10,587 nucleotides of DNA. Origin: JADDRA01 sp035553895. Its GTDB lineage: Bacteria > Actinomycetota > Acidimicrobiia > Acidimicrobiales > CADCSY01. The notes beneath the pieces are model-generated. The model was given only the letters and a program-made list of their open reading frames with translations, did no database searches and was not told the origin of the DNA. Positions 9,539 to 10,587 of this stretch are shown here, piece after piece. Location: contig DATMJI010000153.1 in assembly GCA_035553895.1 (NCBI GenBank), positions 1 to 10,587 on the forward strand, given 5' to 3'. The translations under genes were made by a program, and so were the position numbers. Each line of letters starts with the position of its first letter. The stretch's first letter is position 1.

Positions 9539-9578
9539 GGGGCTATAGCTCAGTCGGTTAGAGCGCATCCCTGATAAG
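9539..9578 (+). tRNA. tRNA-Ile(GAT), 5' half only, interrupted after the anticodon loop
   Basis: The sequence folds as the first half of a tRNA: acceptor strand GGGGCTA (9539-9545), TA, D-stem GCTC/GAGC (9548-9551 and 9561-9564) around AGTCGGTTA, then anticodon stem CATCC (9566-9570) and loop CTGATAA (9571-9577) with anticodon GAT at 9573-9575. The expected 3' stem GGATG is lost after its first G at 9578. No variable loop, T-arm (GGTTCGA) or acceptor 3' strand (TAGCCCC) follows anywhere up to 10587. tRNA-Ile is the usual neighbour of the DUF3566 gene in this phylum, so this was the native gene. As seen here it cannot give a functional tRNA. Either the second half lies beyond an inserted element or the gene is broken. 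Confidence 0.75.
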
Positions 9579-9590
9579 TGCCGGGGCCTT

Positions 9591-9653
9591 AGCGGTGTGC
9601 TGACCTGCGTAAACGCTGGTCAGCGGCGAGCGAAAGCAGCTCAGTTATCCGCT
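9591..9653 (+). other. Potential three-way-junction RNA/DNA structure beside the tRNA break
   Basis: AGCGG (9591-9595) can pair with CCGCT (9649-9653), enclosing two hairpins. The first is 9599-9624, with GCTGACC/GGTCAGC and an inner GCG-TAAA-CGC. The second is 9628-9642, GAGC/GCTC around GAAAGCA. The fold is inferred by eye. It may be part of the attachment region, a small RNA, or chance in sequence containing short repeats (GTCAGCG and TAGCGG each occur twice nearby). Confidence 0.35.
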
Positions 9654-9665
9654 GTAAAATGGGTG

Positions 9666-9701
9666 GTCCGTCAGCGTGAAGCGCTGAGGGGACTAGCGGA
9701 C
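9666..9701 (-). terminator. Hairpin at the 3' end of the minus-strand gene
   Basis: A stem TCAGCG/CGCTGA (9671-9676 and 9683-9688) with loop TGAAG lies 5-22 nt beyond the stop of the minus-strand gene ending at 9693. Flanking GTCCG (9666-9670) and CGGAC (9697-9701) extend the stem with a bulge. No T-run follows directly; ATTTTA occurs about 8 nt further on the minus strand. It is a plausible but weak terminator. Confidence 0.35.
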
Positions 9702-9995
9702 AAACACGAAGAGGGCGACCTCAGTGTTCAGGGCGACCTTGTTGAACGACAGGGCGGTGGAGTGCAGGCGCCAGCCGATCGCGACGATTCTGTCCAACAC
9801 CTCGGTCAGCCCGTCCTCATTGAGGTGCGAGGTCGCCTGCTGGCGATAAACGAAGGTGCTTTTCCCTTCCGACCACAGGCGCTCCGCACGTTCCACGATG
9901 GCCTGATAGTGCTGTGGCTGTGGCCAGTCACCGTCCAGCGCCTTGAAAAAGCCGCCCTTTTCCTTCTTCGGTGGTTCGTCAGCCACGCGGCGCAC
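9693..9995 (-). CDS. Small hypothetical protein with C-terminal GWRL motif
   Basis: About 100 aa, charged at the N-terminus (DEPPKKEKGGFFKALDGDW) and ending in an alpha/beta region that includes LTEVLDRIVAIGWRLHS and a final strand VALFVFVR. The pattern 'helix, GWRL, strand, hydrophobic C-terminal strand' resembles small actinobacterial proteins of unknown function (DUF4177-like in outline), but I do not recognise it firmly. By hand count roughly one codon in five ends in A or T, well above neighbouring genes, so it is probably foreign. The start is uncertain. GTG at 9995 lies exactly where a TTGACA/GATAGT promoter would begin transcription. A TTG at 10031 would give 112 aa but has no ribosome binding site and is itself the TTG of the -35 box. 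The frame is open further upstream, so a lost N-terminus is possible. Confidence 0.6.
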   Translation of the reverse strand: MRRVADEPPKKEKGGFFKALDGDWPQPQHYQAIVERAERLWSEGKSTFVYRQQATSHLNEDGLTEVLDRIVAIGWRLHSTALSFNKVALNTEVALFVFVR

Positions 9996-10001
9996 GCACT
10001 C

Positions 10002-10031
10002 ACTATCCGCAATCGGTGGCTCGGGTGTCAA
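10002..10031 (-). promoter_or_regulatory. Candidate sigma-70 promoter TTGACA - 18 nt - GATAGT
   Basis: On the minus strand TTGACA occupies 10031-10026 and GATAGT 10007-10002. The -35 is a perfect consensus match and the -10 matches 4 of 6, including the second A and last T. Transcription would start near 9995, on a GTG codon in the frame of the following gene, suggesting a leaderless mRNA. It lies just downstream of the phage stopper-like gene. Confidence 0.4.
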
Positions 10032-10044
10032 GGAACGCTGCGCA

Positions 10045-10386
10045 CTACTGCGCTCCCCGCTTGAGCAGCAGCCGTAGGTGTGTCGGGCGCCACTCGGTGC
10101 CGGCGATGCCCCAGGTGCCCTCGACGCTACGGTGGCCCGACAGCTTGACGTAATGGGCTGCGGTGACCACCGAGGACACCGGCACCAGGGCGTAGGCCTC
10201 CACGTCCTCGGTGGTCCCGACGTTGCGGTCCTGGCGCTCCTCGGCCGACAGGATGCCGAAGTGGCCCCGCACCCGCTCGACCAGGATGTCGGGCAGGTAC
10301 TCCAGGTCGCCGGTGGCCGGGTCGAAGATCGGCTCGGCAGTCGGCCGTTCCCACACCTCGACGACGGTGGCGCCGGGATTCCTCAC
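10045..10386 (-). CDS. Putative phage head-to-tail stopper (head closure) protein
   Basis: A 113-aa protein. In siphophages the stopper binds the connector after DNA packaging and closes the head until the tail attaches. The call rests on small size, a beta-rich pattern (VVEVWERP, DPATGDLEYLP, AYALVPVSSVV, YVKLSG, WRPTHLRLLLKR), a central HFGILSAEERQDRNVGTT segment, and its place directly after an adaptor-like gene. It starts at a GTG overlapping the upstream stop by 4 nt (GTGA), typical of tightly packed phage structural operons. Codon use is GC-rich like the host chromosome. Other small phage virion proteins are possible, and the family was identified by eye only. Confidence 0.6.
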   Translation of the reverse strand: MRNPGATVVEVWERPTAEPIFDPATGDLEYLPDILVERVRGHFGILSAEERQDRNVGTTEDVEAYALVPVSSVVTAAHYVKLSGHRSVEGTWGIAGTEWRPTHLRLLLKRGAQ

Positions 10387-10587
10387 GCCGTGCGCCTCCG
10401 GTAGCGGTGCAGCACCGCCAGCTCGGGCAGGGTCCAGCCGGCGAAGGACCCGACGGCGATGTACTCCCCGGCGTGCTCGCGTTCGAGCTGCGCCGGGTTG
10501 GTCACCAGGCGGGCGGTGGCCGTGATCACCACGGCGGCCAGGTCGTCGGGCACCGTCCCGTCGTCGGGGTCGGGGAAGCCCTGGCCC
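10383..10587 (-). CDS. Putative phage head-to-tail adaptor, C-terminal part (5' end outside window)
   Basis: The frame is open from the right edge to TGA at 10385-10383 and gives 67 residues, so the gene is partial. Recognisable segments are a proline/aspartate-rich GFPDPDDGTVPDDL, a helix with ITATARLVTNPAQL, EREHAGEYIA, and a final helix TLPELAVLHRYRRR. This matches the common pattern of actinophage and gp6/gp15-type head-tail connector proteins (VP..L...V...A.R...NP, then E..G.Y, then L..L..YRR), which form the ring below the portal. The gene is too short for the six-frame listing threshold because it runs off the edge. It overlaps the stopper-like gene by GTGA, as expected for this gene pair. 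The family assignment is by pattern only. Confidence 0.6.
   Translation of the reverse strand, partial: GQGFPDPDDGTVPDDLAAVVITATARLVTNPAQLEREHAGEYIAVGSFAGWTLPELAVLHRYRRRTA

Larger units (their letters stand above)
9579..10587. mobile_element. Left edge of a prophage or prophage remnant at tRNA-Ile (right end outside window)
   Basis: Support comes from the abrupt end of tRNA-Ile at a classic phage attachment site, the change of coding direction to the minus strand, the drop in GC from 9579 to about 10040, and two consecutive genes resembling actinophage head-to-tail adaptor and stopper proteins. No integrase, excisionase or repeat of the tRNA core is visible. Structural genes rather than integration genes next to the attachment site are atypical, so a rearranged remnant or an assembly join is possible. 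Confidence 0.5.

Noticed and set aside
9579..9700. Group I self-splicing intron inserted in the tRNA-Ile anticodon loop
   Set aside because: The location and a GGGGACTAG segment near 9688-9696 are suggestive. However, the space between candidate P3 strands is too small for P4-P6, no matching TAGTC P7 partner follows, and no tRNA 3' exon is found downstream. Kept only as an alternative for the hairpin cluster.
9597..10064. Plus-strand open frame of 155 codons over the tRNA-adjacent segment
   Set aside because: It starts inside the hairpin region without a ribosome binding site. The opposite strand shows coherent codon bias and a plausible protein C-terminus (VALFVFVR).

Overview
This window shows the origin-proximal core of a very GC-rich bacterial chromosome, followed by a broken tRNA gene and what looks like the edge of a prophage. 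Gene order is dnaA - oriC - dnaN - recF - DUF721/dciA - gyrB - gyrA - (TadE/TadG-like) - DUF3566 membrane protein - tRNA-Ile(GAT). This order, the frequent GTG starts, the GTGA stop/start overlaps and the near-exclusive use of G/C-ending codons point to Actinomycetota. I infer a lineage outside the classical mycobacteria/streptomycetes, possibly Acidimicrobiia-like. That finer placement is inference.

Region 1 (1-3864), replication initiation and clamp: the 3' part of dnaA (AAA+ and DNA-binding domains; the 5' end is outside the window), a 229-bp intergenic stretch with several degenerate DnaA boxes that I read as oriC, dnaN (beta clamp), recF, and a small DUF721/DciA-family gene overlapping recF by 4 nt. 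Region 2 (3865-8430), supercoiling: a GC-rich hairpin/promoter region, then gyrB and gyrA 10 nt apart. Both gyrase subunits have unusual residues at positions that govern quinolone-class drug response in other bacteria: Lys435 in GyrB at E. coli Asp426, and Gly93 in GyrA at E. coli Ser83. Region 3 (8431-9538), envelope: a small TadE/TadG-like membrane-anchored protein with a perfect 13-bp inverted repeat in its 5' coding region, then a DUF3566 two-helix membrane protein. A shared motif GGTAGNCTC precedes gyrB, the DUF3566 gene (at leaderless spacing) and the tRNA, and is a good candidate for the local -10 element.

Region 4 (9539-10587), disruption: tRNA-Ile is intact only as far as the anticodon loop plus one base. 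The expected 3' half is absent and a lower-GC segment with hairpins begins. A small minus-strand gene of unknown function follows, possibly with its own leaderless promoter. Two minus-strand genes then overlap by GTGA and look like an actinophage head-to-tail adaptor (partial) and head-to-tail stopper. The simplest reading is a prophage or prophage remnant in tRNA-Ile, but two abrupt composition changes within 500 bp mean a rearranged remnant or a chimeric assembly must be considered. No CRISPR array, insertion sequence, integrase or rRNA gene is visible.
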